Assembly: GCF_014218355.1 (NCBI RefSeq)
Contig: NZ_AP023368.1
Location: forward strand, 3,662,001-3,726,000
Origin: Anaerocolumna chitinilytica
GTDB lineage: Bacteria > Bacillota > Clostridia > Lachnospirales > Lachnospiraceae
Direction: 5' to 3'
DNA length: 64,000 nucleotides
Shown in pieces: positions 33,984-41,922 of the stretch (its first letter is position 1; each line of letters begins with the position of its first letter). A program made the position numbers and the translations under genes. The notes below the pieces were generated by a model, which was not told where the DNA came from, ran no database searches, and was given only the letters and a program-made list of their open reading frames with translations.

Positions 33984-36038
33984 TCATTTATTAACAACAA
34001 TAAAGCCACATTTATCATCGGAACAAACCAGACTATTGCCTTTTTCTATTAGGACATTCCCGCATTTAGGACATTTTTTATCTGTAGGTTTCTGCCATGA
34101 CATGAATTCGCATTCCGGATTATTCTCACAGCCATAGTATTTACGGCCTTTTTTTGTCTTTCGGATTACGACTTCTTTTCCGCATAAAGGGCAGGAAACT
34201 CCAATTTTCTCAAGGTAAGGTTTTGTATTGCGGCATTCCGGAAATCCAGGGCAGGCTAAAAATTTTCCGTGGGGTCCATATTTTATAACCATATTTCTGC
34301 CACATTCTTCGCATATGATATCGGTTTTTTCATCCTCGATCTTAATTTCTTCCAGACTGTTTTTTGCATTGTTAACAGCTTCTTCAAGATCCGGGTAAAA
34401 ATTACGTACTACTGTTTTCCAGGTAACACTTCCATCCTCAACTTTATCTAACAGAGATTCTAAGTTCGCTGTAAAATTCACATCTACTATACTTGGAAAT
34501 GCTTCTTTCATTATTTTATTAACTACTTCTCCGATTTCCGTAACATACAGATTCTTATTTTCTTTCACAATATATCGTCTTGCAAGGATGGTTGATATGG
34601 TAGGTGAATAGGTACTTGGCCTTCCGATACCAAGCTCTTCAAGAGTCTTAACAAGAGAAGCTTCCGTATAATGTGGCAGCGGTTGTGTAAAGTGCTGAGC
34701 CGGATTGAAGTCCAGTAGCTTAACGCTGGAATCTTCGGTAATATCCTTAAGCATAGCATTGCTTTCGCTTTCTTCTTCTTCGGAATAAACACTTAAATAA
34801 CCATCGAAGACCATCTTTGAAGCGGAGGTGCTGAATTTGTAACCTCCTCCTTCTAACTTCACATTTATAGTCTCATATCTTGCAGGTGTCATTCTGCTTC
34901 CTACAAACCTCTTCCATATTAGCTGGTACAAGCGGAATAAATCACGGCTAAGAGACTCTTTTACAATTACAGGTGTAAGATCTGTGTAAGTAGGACGGAT
35001 AGCTTCATGGGCATCCTGAATTTTCTTGCTGTTAGACTTCTTCTCTTCTGTATCAGACTTATAATTTACCCCGTAGTTCTTTTCAATAAATTCTCTCGCA
35101 AAGGCATCGGCCTCTTCTGAGATTCGGATGGAATCCGTCCTTAAATAGGTAATAAGACCGATAGTCCCATGCCCCTTAACATCTATACCTTCATATAATT
35201 GCTGTGCCAGTCTCATTGTCTTTGAGGTAGAAAAATTCAGAGTCTTGGCAGCTTCCTGCTGTAGGGTACTTGTTGTAAAGGGTAAAGGAGGCTTTTTCTG
35301 TCTTTCTCCTCTTTTTATTTCAGAGACTTTGAATTTCGCATTCTTTAGCTCATTCATAATTTTATTTACTTCTTCTTCAGAAGAAATATTTTTCTTATCT
35401 GTAGAAGATGGCATAAACCTTGCTACCAGCGGCTTTTTCTCACCTTCTACCTGAAAGTTCCCTTCTAAGGTCCAATATTCTTCTGGAACAAATGCGTTAA
35501 TCTCATCTTCTCTGTCACAGATAATGCGCAGAGCAACGGATTGAACACGTCCGGCACTTAAGCCTCTTTTAACTTTAGCCCATAACAGCGGACTGATACT
35601 GTATCCTACCATACGGTCAAGCATTCTTCGAGTCTGCTGTGAATCCACTAAATTTATATCGATTTCTCTTGCCTGCTTAATGGAGGATTTTACCGCATTC
35701 TTAGTTATTTCATTAAAAGTAATACGGCTGCTGACTTTTTCATCCAGTTTCAGGGTCTTTGTAAGATGCCAGGATATGGCTTCTCCTTCACGGTCAGGGT
35801 CAGTTGCCAAATATATTTTATCAGCTTTTTTAACTTCCTTTCGAAGCTTGGCCAAGAGATCGCCCTTTCCTCTGATAGTGATATACTTGGGTTCAAAATC
35901 ATTCTCTATATCTATGCCAAGCTGGCTTTTGGGTAAGTCTCTGACATGCCCGTTAGAAGCCACAACCTCATAATTTGCACCTAAAAATTTTTTAATCGTT
36001 TTCGCCTTTGCCGGTGATTCTACAATAACTAGATTCAT
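33984..36038 (-). CDS. topA: DNA topoisomerase I
   Basis: The 684-residue product is a type IA topoisomerase: Toprim domain from 'NLVIVESPAKAKTIKKFLG' with acidic 'TDPDREGEAI', active-site Tyr298 in 'GLITYLRTDS', and C-terminal Cys4 zinc ribbons (about 570-680) with 'CEECGRNMV', 'CPLCGKEVVIRKTKKG' and 'CPKCGNVL'. It relaxes negative supercoils. The ATG at 36038 has GGGGAG seven bases upstream; a frame extension to 36065 is rejected. It follows dprA after 65 bases. Confidence 0.96.
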   Translation of the reverse strand: MNLVIVESPAKAKTIKKFLGANYEVVASNGHVRDLPKSQLGIDIENDFEPKYITIRGKGDLLAKLRKEVKKADKIYLATDPDREGEAISWHLTKTLKLDEKVSSRITFNEITKNAVKSSIKQAREIDINLVDSQQTRRMLDRMVGYSISPLLWAKVKRGLSAGRVQSVALRIICDREDEINAFVPEEYWTLEGNFQVEGEKKPLVARFMPSSTDKKNISSEEEVNKIMNELKNAKFKVSEIKRGERQKKPPLPFTTSTLQQEAAKTLNFSTSKTMRLAQQLYEGIDVKGHGTIGLITYLRTDSIRISEEADAFAREFIEKNYGVNYKSDTEEKKSNSKKIQDAHEAIRPTYTDLTPVIVKESLSRDLFRLYQLIWKRFVGSRMTPARYETINVKLEGGGYKFSTSASKMVFDGYLSVYSEEEESESNAMLKDITEDSSVKLLDFNPAQHFTQPLPHYTEASLVKTLEELGIGRPSTYSPTISTILARRYIVKENKNLYVTEIGEVVNKIMKEAFPSIVDVNFTANLESLLDKVEDGSVTWKTVVRNFYPDLEEAVNNAKNSLEEIKIEDEKTDIICEECGRNMVIKYGPHGKFLACPGFPECRNTKPYLEKIGVSCPLCGKEVVIRKTKKGRKYYGCENNPECEFMSWQKPTDKKCPKCGNVLIEKGNSLVCSDDKCGFIVVNK

Positions 36039-36078
36039 GCGCACTCCCCTATCTGAATTTCTCATTTCCTGCTTTGAT

Positions 36079-36102
36079 AAAAGGAGATTGCATTCTCCTT
36101 TT
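36079..36102 (-). terminator. Hairpin at the end of dprA
   Basis: The inverted repeat AAAAGGAGA-6-TCTCCTTTT starts one base after the dprA stop. On the minus strand its 3' arm ends in TTTT, then ATC. It resembles a weak intrinsic terminator or an attenuator before topA. Confidence 0.4.
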
Positions 36103-36103
36103 C

Positions 36104-37195
36104 CTATAATATATCAGTCACATAATAATTTGCTCTTGTTTGTTTAATATAATTCTTACTTTCCAATAGAAATAACACGAAAGCCAATGTTCCGATTGGA
36201 AAACCAGCCTCCTTTGCTATGTCGTCTATATGTTTTGGGATACGACTTAAACAAGCATACACTATTTTTTCATTTGCATCAAGTAAATTATCATTTTTTT
36301 TCACGACTTTAGTAATTTTTTTACAGAGACTATTATAGTCTTCCATGATATCCTCTGGGCTAGTACATACTTTTGCTCCCATTTTCAGGATATTGTTACA
36401 GCCGTCACTAAGTTTGTCCCCCGGCCTTCCAGGAATAGCATAAATATTTTTTCCTTGCTCCAACCCATAATCTACAGTAATGAGAGAACCACTTTTCTCT
36501 CTGGCTTCTACTACTAATATCCCATCTGAGAGGCCGCTGATAATTCTGTTCCGCATAGGAAAATGAAAAGCCCTTGGTTGGGTCATGGGACTGTATTCAG
36601 AAATAATTCCTCCATTAGTTTCAATTTTTAGGTAAAGATTGAAATTTTCTACCGGATAGCAAATATCAACACCGCAGCCAAGTACTGCAAAGGTCTCTCC
36701 CTCTCCAATAATGGCACCTGTATGAGCCGCACTGTCAATGCCTGACGCAAGGCCACTTATAACTCCTGCACCTGCAATTGTTAGTTCTTTTGCAAAAAAT
36801 CTCGCAGTATCAAATCCGTAATCCGAACAATTTCTTGCTCCAACTACGGCAATATTGATACGGTCTTGTGCGGGAAGCCTCCCTTTATAAAATAAACCCA
36901 ATGGTGGTTCATATATATTCTTTAACTTCCTGGGATACTCCTCGTCCTCTATTGTTACAAAATATATGCTTTTCTCAGCCAGTTTAGCATAGCTTTCAGA
37001 AATCTTACTCTTATTTCGGCTTGTATCTATCCTTTGTAAATCCTTTTCATTTAAACATTCGATCCTAGAATAACTTTCCATTTTCTCACAAAAAGCTGCT
37101 TCCGGAGACACAAAAAACGAAAGAATTGCTTCTTTTTTCTTTTGTCCCAATTCAGTCATAGCACACAGCCAAAACCAATACTCTTTCTCAGTCAT
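36104..37195 (-). CDS. dprA: DNA processing protein DprA/Smf
   Basis: The 363-residue product has the DprA Rossmann-like fold with 'VVGARNCSDYGFDTAR', 'GLASGIDSAAHTGAI' and 'FPMRNRIISGLSDGILVVEA', plus a C-terminal winged-helix-like tail. DprA loads RecA on incoming single-stranded DNA. AAAGGAG six bases before the ATG at 37195 fixes the start; this RBS overlaps the comM stop. An ATG seven codons earlier lies inside comM. Confidence 0.94.
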   Translation of the reverse strand: MTEKEYWFWLCAMTELGQKKKEAILSFFVSPEAAFCEKMESYSRIECLNEKDLQRIDTSRNKSKISESYAKLAEKSIYFVTIEDEEYPRKLKNIYEPPLGLFYKGRLPAQDRINIAVVGARNCSDYGFDTARFFAKELTIAGAGVISGLASGIDSAAHTGAIIGEGETFAVLGCGVDICYPVENFNLYLKIETNGGIISEYSPMTQPRAFHFPMRNRIISGLSDGILVVEAREKSGSLITVDYGLEQGKNIYAIPGRPGDKLSDGCNNILKMGAKVCTSPEDIMEDYNSLCKKITKVVKKNDNLLDANEKIVYACLSRIPKHIDDIAKEAGFPIGTLAFVLFLLESKNYIKQTRANYYVTDIL

Positions 37196-37206
37196 ATTCT
37201 GCTCCT

Positions 37207-38781
37207 TTACTCCCAATATTTCTTATCCATGCTGCGGTAACAAATTGCTTCACTTAAGTGATTAACATTTACCACCTCAGCCCCTTCCAGGTCAGCTATG
37301 GTTCTTGCTACCTTTAATATCCTGTGATAAGCCCTGGCACTTAAATTCAGCCTTTTATAAGCTTCTTCCATTATTCTTTCTTCCTCTTTACCAAGTCTGC
37401 AGTAGACAGAGAGCATCTTAGGAGTAATCTGAGAATTAAATTGGATATTCTCCTTTTGATATCTCGATTTTTGCATCTGTCTTCCCTTTTTGATGCGTTC
37501 CCTTATCTCAGCAGATGTTTCATCTGCTGAAGTTTCATCTGCAGATATTTTATCTACTGTATTGACGCTTCCTGCACTTTTGTTAAGTTCTTTAAAATCA
37601 GTTTGCGGCACCTCAATACTGATATCAATCCGGTCCAAGAGAGGGCGGCTGATTTTACCCAAGTAATGTTTTACCTGTGACAGAGAACAAGTACACTTAT
37701 TTCTGTCAGGGTAATACCCGCAATTACATGGATTCATGGCGGCACATAACATCAGATTAGCCGGATACCGATAAGTTCCGTTTAGCCTGGTAATGGTTAT
37801 CTCATTCTCTTCCAAAGGCTGCCTTAATATTTCAATCGTTCCGCGGTTAAATTCCGGAAACTCATCCAAAAATAAAACACCCAGGTGAGAAAGACTAATT
37901 TCCCCAGGCATTGGAAATCTACCGCCGCCCGTTAGAGCAGTTGTGGTTATTGTGTGATGTGGTGACCGAAATGGTCTGTTACGAATCAAAGACTGATTAT
38001 TATTCAGAAGACCTGAAACACTGTATATTTTAGATATTTCCAGACTTTCTTCAAAAGAGAGTTCCGGTAAAATAGTGGGAATCCTTCTTGCAAGCATAGT
38101 TTTCCCGGACCCCGGGGGACCGATTAAAAGTATATTATGCATTCCGCAAGCTGCTATTTCAATTGCACGCTTTGCCAATTTCTGACCGGAAATATCAGAA
38201 AAATCAACTTCATATGGTTCTTTTTCAGGTGCAAGTTCTTCCTGCCGCAGTATACATGGCTCCATAGGAAGAGTTCCGTTTAGATACCCTGCCAGTTGCG
38301 TCAAACTGTCTGCTCCATATACTTCTATGCCCTGAACCACGGCACCCTCTCTGACATTGCAAGCCGGAACGACACACCTTTTAAAGCCCTGTTCATAGGC
38401 CATATACACGATAGGCAGGACACCGTTAACTTTCTTTATCTCACCATTTAAACTTAGTTCTCCGATAAAAAGGGTGCTTTCAAGACTTTCTTCCGTTAAA
38501 AATCCAAGAGAAACAAGAACAGATACTGCTATGGGCAGGTCAAAAGCCGTGCCTTCCTTACGCATATCTGCCGGCGAAAGATTGATGGTTATTCGTTTGG
38601 CCGGTAAACGATAACCAGAATTCTTCAGAGAAATACGAACCCGCTCTCTGGCTTCCCGTACCTCTGAGCCAAGGTACCCTACCAGATCAAAAACAGGCAG
38701 CCCGTCACTGATATCTGCTTCCACCGTGACAATCCTGCTCTCAATTCCATGAACAGCTCCGCTAAAGACTTTACTAAACAT
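37207..38781 (-). CDS. comM: YifB/ComM family Mg-chelatase-like ATPase
   Basis: The 524-residue product has a Lon-protease-like N-terminal domain (about 1-165), an AAA+ domain with P-loop 'GPPGSGKTML' and Walker B 'VLFLDEFPEF', and a C-terminal domain 'LSARAYHRILKVARTIADLEG'. ComM is a branch-migration helicase in transformation; many non-competent Firmicutes also carry it. AAAGGAG before the ATG at 38781 sets the start. An in-frame SADET-SADET-SAE repeat (15-bp units) lies near residues 415-428. Confidence 0.93.
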   Translation of the reverse strand: MFSKVFSGAVHGIESRIVTVEADISDGLPVFDLVGYLGSEVREARERVRISLKNSGYRLPAKRITINLSPADMRKEGTAFDLPIAVSVLVSLGFLTEESLESTLFIGELSLNGEIKKVNGVLPIVYMAYEQGFKRCVVPACNVREGAVVQGIEVYGADSLTQLAGYLNGTLPMEPCILRQEELAPEKEPYEVDFSDISGQKLAKRAIEIAACGMHNILLIGPPGSGKTMLARRIPTILPELSFEESLEISKIYSVSGLLNNNQSLIRNRPFRSPHHTITTTALTGGGRFPMPGEISLSHLGVLFLDEFPEFNRGTIEILRQPLEENEITITRLNGTYRYPANLMLCAAMNPCNCGYYPDRNKCTCSLSQVKHYLGKISRPLLDRIDISIEVPQTDFKELNKSAGSVNTVDKISADETSADETSAEIRERIKKGRQMQKSRYQKENIQFNSQITPKMLSVYCRLGKEEERIMEEAYKRLNLSARAYHRILKVARTIADLEGAEVVNVNHLSEAICYRSMDKKYWE

Positions 38782-38790
38782 TAAGCTCCT

Positions 38791-38810
38791 TTCACATCTC
38801 TCCATGTGAA
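38791..38810 (-). other. Leader hairpin beside the comM ribosome binding site
   Basis: TTCACAT-CTCTCC-ATGTGAA forms a 7-bp stem whose minus-strand 3' arm runs directly into the AAAGGAG of comM. It could limit access to the RBS. Confidence 0.35.
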
Positions 38811-38828
38811 GGAACATCATCCATAAGT

Positions 38829-38857
38829 AGTATAGCAAAATCTGGGATTGGTTACAA
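38829..38857 (-). promoter_or_regulatory. Sigma-A promoter of comM-dprA
   Basis: On the minus strand TTGTAA (38852-38857) and TATACT (38829-38834) are 17 bases apart, and TGC before the -10 makes it an extended -10. The start site would be about 40 bases upstream of the comM ATG. Confidence 0.65.
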
Positions 38858-38914
38858 GTATAAACTTATTGTTGTAATATAATTATGATATAAGGACAGT
38901 TTGTGGGAATGGAC

Positions 38915-39146
38915 GATAATTAGGGCTGTGTTCTTTGGGTTTTCTCGTTCAGGGCTCCAAATTCCACTAAAAAGCCAGAAACTATTCCTGGAAGAGAAAA
39001 TGATACCAAACTCGCTGAGACTGTTTTTATAGTGGAGCGATGAGAGCTTCGAACAATGGTATCATTTTCTCTAGTCATAATTTCTGCCTTTTAAGTATCA
39101 TTAGGAGTCCTTCAATAGAACCCCAAAGAACACAGCCCTAATTATC
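38915..39146 (-). repeat. Large imperfect palindrome A (232 bp, structured repeat or ncRNA candidate)
   Basis: The outermost 25 bases on each side (38915-38939 and 39122-39146, beginning GATAATTAGGGC) are perfect inverted repeats. An inner 16-bp perfect stem (AGAGAAAATGATACCA, 38993-39008 with 39057-39072) encloses a 48-base loop. Between them the two arms differ. One carries ATTCCACTAAAAAGCC, the other (read on the minus strand) TAATGATACTTAAAAGGC. Both segments recur in palindrome B in the same relative places, in the opposite orientation. No ORF with an RBS is present. It is assigned to the minus strand to match B on plus. Confidence 0.7.
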
Positions 39147-39208
39147 TGGTTATTGTAGTAGACCAAGATCAACATATTTATTAGAATCCCATATCTCAAC
39201 TTCGTTTT

Positions 39209-39271
39209 CACTGCTTTACCTTTGGCAGTGCAGGCAAAAAGACCTGCCCCTCAGACAGATTATCAAGTCTG
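39209..39271. repeat. Series of short hairpins between the two palindromes
   Basis: CACTGC...GCAGTG (39209-39230), GCAGG...CCTGC (39230-39247) and CAGAC...GTCTG (39252-39271) follow each other. The first two resemble the double hairpin of the cheA-cheW gap: both carry CCTTTGG, then TGCAGGCA and AAAG, in the same order, and end near CAGAC/TAGAC. Confidence 0.4.
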
Positions 39272-39401
39272 ATTGATATGCAATTGCCTCAGGTATATCA
39301 TCTGTTAAAAACAGTTAACCTGCTTGCATCCTTATCATTTGAACATCCTTTTACATCCTATAACTATTTGTTTAATTATAAAAATATGTTTGGAATGCGC
39401 A

Positions 39402-39638
39402 GAAGAATTGGGCTTACTGTTCATGTGTATTGTCTTGAGAGGTTTCTTAATGACACTTAAACGCCGGCAACTATAACTAGACAAAACAACTCCACTGTCT
39501 GAGCACAATACATAATCGTCTCTCTCAGAAGTACCAGCGAGTTTGGAGTTGTTTTGCCTGCCAGTCATAGCTGTCGGCGTTTCTAGTGGAATAAGGAACC
39601 TTGAAAACAAAACACATGAACAGTAAGTCTAATTCTTC
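39402..39638 (+). repeat. Large imperfect palindrome B (237 bp, homologue of A)
   Basis: Outer arms pair from GAAGAATT (39402) with AATTCTTC (ending 39638), including the shared CTTACTGTTCATGTGT. A perfect 13-bp inner stem (CAAAACAACTCCA, 39482-39494 with 39544-39556) encloses a 49-base loop ending CAGCGAGTTTGG. The 5' arm holds TTAATGACACTTAAACGCC and the 3' arm TAGTGGAATAAGGAACC. Each aligns with the matching arm of palindrome A read on the minus strand. Stem sequences differ from A but remain paired. A 91-codon minus-strand frame crossing it is judged accidental. Confidence 0.7.
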
Positions 39639-39698
39639 GTCCGCTTCCACAACCTAATTCTCATCCTGTATTATTTAGAATCCAATATTTTTCTTCCT

Positions 39699-40157
39699 CT
39701 ATTGCTTTGAATCCAATATTTTTTTCAGTTCATCCATAAAGGTATTTACATCTTTGAATTCCCTGTACACAGAAGCAAATCTTACATAAGCCACCGCATC
39801 CAGATCCTTTAGTTTATCCATCAAAATTTCACCAATGGCTGAGCTTTTGATTTCTTTTTCTTCCTTATTAAATATGGTATTTTCTACTTCATCTACCAAG
39901 GATTTCATCTGATCAACGGATATGGGACGTTTATGACAGGATCTGAATACACCTGCTTCAATTTTAGATCTGTCATATGGTTCTCTGTTGTTATCTTTTT
40001 TTATTACTACCAAAGGAATAGCTTCCACTTTTTCATAGGTAGTAAACCGTTTGGAGCATTCATCGCACTGCCGTCTTCTTCGAATGGAACTTCCGTCCTC
40101 CGCCGGTCTGGAATCAATTACTCTTGTATTTTCGTCACCACAAAAGGGGCACCTCAT
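39699..40157 (-). CDS. nrdR: Ribonucleotide reductase repressor NrdR
   Basis: The 152-residue product has an N-terminal zinc ribbon (Cys3, Cys6, Cys31, Cys34) and an ATP-cone (about 49-139), including 'FRSCHKRPIS'. NrdR represses ribonucleotide reductase genes according to bound ATP/dATP. GGAGG is correctly placed before the ATG. A 15-base direct repeat (AAAAATATTGGATTC on the minus strand) occurs at the end of the gene and again just past the stop. Confidence 0.96.
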   Translation of the reverse strand: MRCPFCGDENTRVIDSRPAEDGSSIRRRRQCDECSKRFTTYEKVEAIPLVVIKKDNNREPYDRSKIEAGVFRSCHKRPISVDQMKSLVDEVENTIFNKEEKEIKSSAIGEILMDKLKDLDAVAYVRFASVYREFKDVNTFMDELKKILDSKQ

Positions 40158-40210
40158 ATTTAACCTCCTACTGCCAACACTGCCATATTAGGCGCCGGCA
40201 TAAATTTGTG

Positions 40211-40240
40211 TAGGAAAATGCACTATGTATTTCCTACTAA
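40211..40240 (-). other. Hairpin in the nrdR leader
   Basis: GTAGGAAA (from about 40211) and TTTCCTAC (to 40240) form an 8-9 bp stem with a loop of about a dozen bases in the long nrdR leader. No U-tract follows on the minus strand. Confidence 0.35.
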
Positions 40241-40291
40241 TTACTTTATCTTTCCCTCAAACCGCTACTTGTTATTTAGCTATTTAAGTTG

Positions 40292-40320
40292 ATTATATTG
40301 AAAGATATTCCTGCGGTCAA
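40292..40320 (-). promoter_or_regulatory. Sigma-A promoter of nrdR
   Basis: On the minus strand TTGACC (40315-40320) and TATAAT (40292-40297) are separated by exactly 17 bases, near consensus. The leader to the nrdR ATG is about 128 bases and holds the hairpin at 40211-40240. I saw no clear NrdR box here. Confidence 0.65.
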
Positions 40321-40350
40321 GATATTTTATTCTTATCCATTACATATATT
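40321..40350 (+). promoter_or_regulatory. Possible sigma-E-type promoter of the ylmC/ymxH gene
   Basis: On the plus strand GATATT (40321-40326) and CATATATT (40343-40350) resemble the sigma-E -35 (ATATT) and -10 (CATACANT, 7 of 8) with a slightly long spacing of 16. The YlmC/YmxH family is linked to sporulation. It abuts the divergent nrdR promoter. Confidence 0.3.
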
Positions 40351-40388
40351 TATTAATAATGGCATATCAAGACATGGGAGGCTACCTT

Positions 40389-40652
40389 ATGAGACTGTGT
40401 GAATTAAGGCAAAAGGAAGTTATTAACTGCAGAGACGGAGAGCGGCTTGGCTATGTCTGTGACTTGGATTTCGATGTTAATACAGGTATAATTACTCATA
40501 TAATTGTCCCCGGCCCCTGTAAAATCTGGGGTATTATCGGAAGGGACACAGAGTATGTTATTAATTATAACTGTATAAAACAAATTGGAACGGATGTAAT
40601 TCTTGTTGATATTGATGCGGAAAAAGTTCTTATTAAATCTGCATATGTATAA
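40389..40652 (+). CDS. YlmC/YmxH family PRC-barrel protein (sporulation-associated)
   Basis: The product is 87 residues from the ATG at 40389, with GGGAGG seven bases upstream; a frame extension to 40359 lacks an RBS. The sequence 'RLCELRQKEVINCRDGERLGYVCDLDFDVNTG' is typical of the PRC-barrel YlmC/YmxH family found in spore formers. The exact role is unknown. It is the only plus-strand gene here. Its stop lies one base from the stop of the convergent gene. Confidence 0.9.
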   Translation: MRLCELRQKEVINCRDGERLGYVCDLDFDVNTGIITHIIVPGPCKIWGIIGRDTEYVINYNCIKQIGTDVILVDIDAEKVLIKSAYV

Positions 40653-40653
40653 T

Positions 40654-41715
40654 TTATTTGATATTAGGGTCAGGTTTACAGATACTACAAGGCTCATATC
40701 CTTCCTCTTTTGCCTTTTTTAGCGATAAAGACCTGTAGTTTCCCTTCAAATATTGGCATCCTGCTCTGTGGTATTTTGTACCTTTCTCTGTGATATACAC
40801 TACTTGATTGTTTTTATCTGCTGCCTCTGATTCTTGTTTACCTTCCGTTTTAAATGATAAGTTTTTACCGTCACTGGTAATTATAATGGTTCCTGCCACA
40901 TCCGTACGATAGGTTTGAATATCCTCCTCTTCAAGGTTTGCAAGAGTGGCTGCTGCCGGATGTCCATAGGTATTTCCTTTGCCTACAGAAATTATTGCAT
41001 AGACAGGGTCTACCGCTCTAAGAAATTCCAAACAGCTGCTGGTGGAAGAACCATGATGATTTACTTTTAATACATCCGCTTCAATCTCTCTTTTGCTAGC
41101 TACTAAATCCTTTTCTGCATCTTCTTCCAAGTCGCCGGTAAACAGAAAAGAATTCTTACCATTGATAAGTCGTATTCCCAAAGAGTAGTTATTAATATTA
41201 TCTCCATAATCTTTATCAAGAGGGGTGACAAAAGTAAAGGAAGCATCTCCCAGCGTATAAGTATTACCGGCAGCGGGCAGAGTTTTTTTTATATCTTTCT
41301 TTTTTATTAGTTTACACAAATTATCATATGTTTTTGAACTGTATGCAACATTGCTTAGAAATATCTCATCTGTATCGCAGCTTTTAATTACTTTTTCTAA
41401 GCCTCCGATGTGGTCGCTATGAGGATGCGTTCCAATTATGTATTTAAGCTCATTTATATGTTCTTTCTCTAATATGCTTACGACCTTATCCCCTTCTTCA
41501 ACTTCCCCGGCATCGATAAGCATAGCATCTTCACCACTTTCAATTAAAATAGAGTCCCCCTGTCCCACGTCCAGATACATAACCTTTAAGTTACTGTCTT
41601 TTGCAGTATTATTCCCTATACTTGAAGAGCAACCGCTTAAGGCGGATAAAAAAAGCAGCGTAACGAAAAGATATTTAAGATACCTATTTTTAGTATTATT
41701 CGTTTTATTTTTCAT
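40654..41715 (-). CDS. Metallo-beta-lactamase-fold lipoprotein (ComEC/Rec2 hydrolase-domain type)
   Basis: The 353-residue product has a lipoprotein signal ending in 'LSGCSSS' (Cys29), then a metallo-beta-lactamase domain with 'MYLDVGQGDSILIESGEDAMLIDAG', metal ligands 'HPHSDHIGG', 'LFTGDLEEDAE' and 'VNHHGSSTS'. This matches the extracellular nuclease-like domain of ComEC/Rec2, but without its channel. A C-terminal Cys-containing module follows (about 304-348), 'YHRAGCQYLKGNY...PCSICKPD' in pattern. It is probably surface-anchored. Substrate unknown; DNA is a guess from ComEC. Confidence 0.85.
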   Translation of the reverse strand: MKNKTNNTKNRYLKYLFVTLLFLSALSGCSSSIGNNTAKDSNLKVMYLDVGQGDSILIESGEDAMLIDAGEVEEGDKVVSILEKEHINELKYIIGTHPHSDHIGGLEKVIKSCDTDEIFLSNVAYSSKTYDNLCKLIKKKDIKKTLPAAGNTYTLGDASFTFVTPLDKDYGDNINNYSLGIRLINGKNSFLFTGDLEEDAEKDLVASKREIEADVLKVNHHGSSTSSCLEFLRAVDPVYAIISVGKGNTYGHPAAATLANLEEEDIQTYRTDVAGTIIITSDGKNLSFKTEGKQESEAADKNNQVVYITEKGTKYHRAGCQYLKGNYRSLSLKKAKEEGYEPCSICKPDPNIK

Positions 41716-41856
41716 TAGAATCTCTTTTCTTCCTATGTAAATTATAAAAATTATTACTTTAATTTCTTCCCCAACATGTGCCTCTATAGCTTACTAAAAA
41801 TCAATCCAAAATGCAATACTACAACTATGGTTGTAACTGCCCTGTATAATAACAAC

Positions 41857-41909
41857 AAGAGGATGATTCAAAAGACTTATAATCTGATAGTCTTCTGAAA
41901 CACCCTCTT
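41857..41909 (-). terminator. Terminator-like long hairpin after sigG
   Basis: Arms of 21 bases (41857-41877 and 41889-41909) pair with three mismatches around an 11-base loop. On the minus strand GTTGTTATTATA follows. It lies about 14 bases after the sigG stop and would insulate the lipoprotein gene. Confidence 0.6.
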
Positions 41910-41922
41910 CTTATTATCATAG

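Noticed and set aside
38915-39146. Palindrome A as a simple Tc1/mariner-type MITE (TA next to GGGCTG tips)
   Set aside because: The tips are not shared with the homologous palindrome B and no clear target duplication is seen; conservation lies in the unpaired inner segments.
39335-39610. A 91-codon minus-strand frame across palindrome B
   Set aside because: It follows from the inverted repeat sequence, has no RBS and no recognisable domain.
39679-39723. 15-base direct repeat at the end of nrdR as a functional element
   Set aside because: A single short tandem copy in AT-rich sequence; most likely a local duplication without function.
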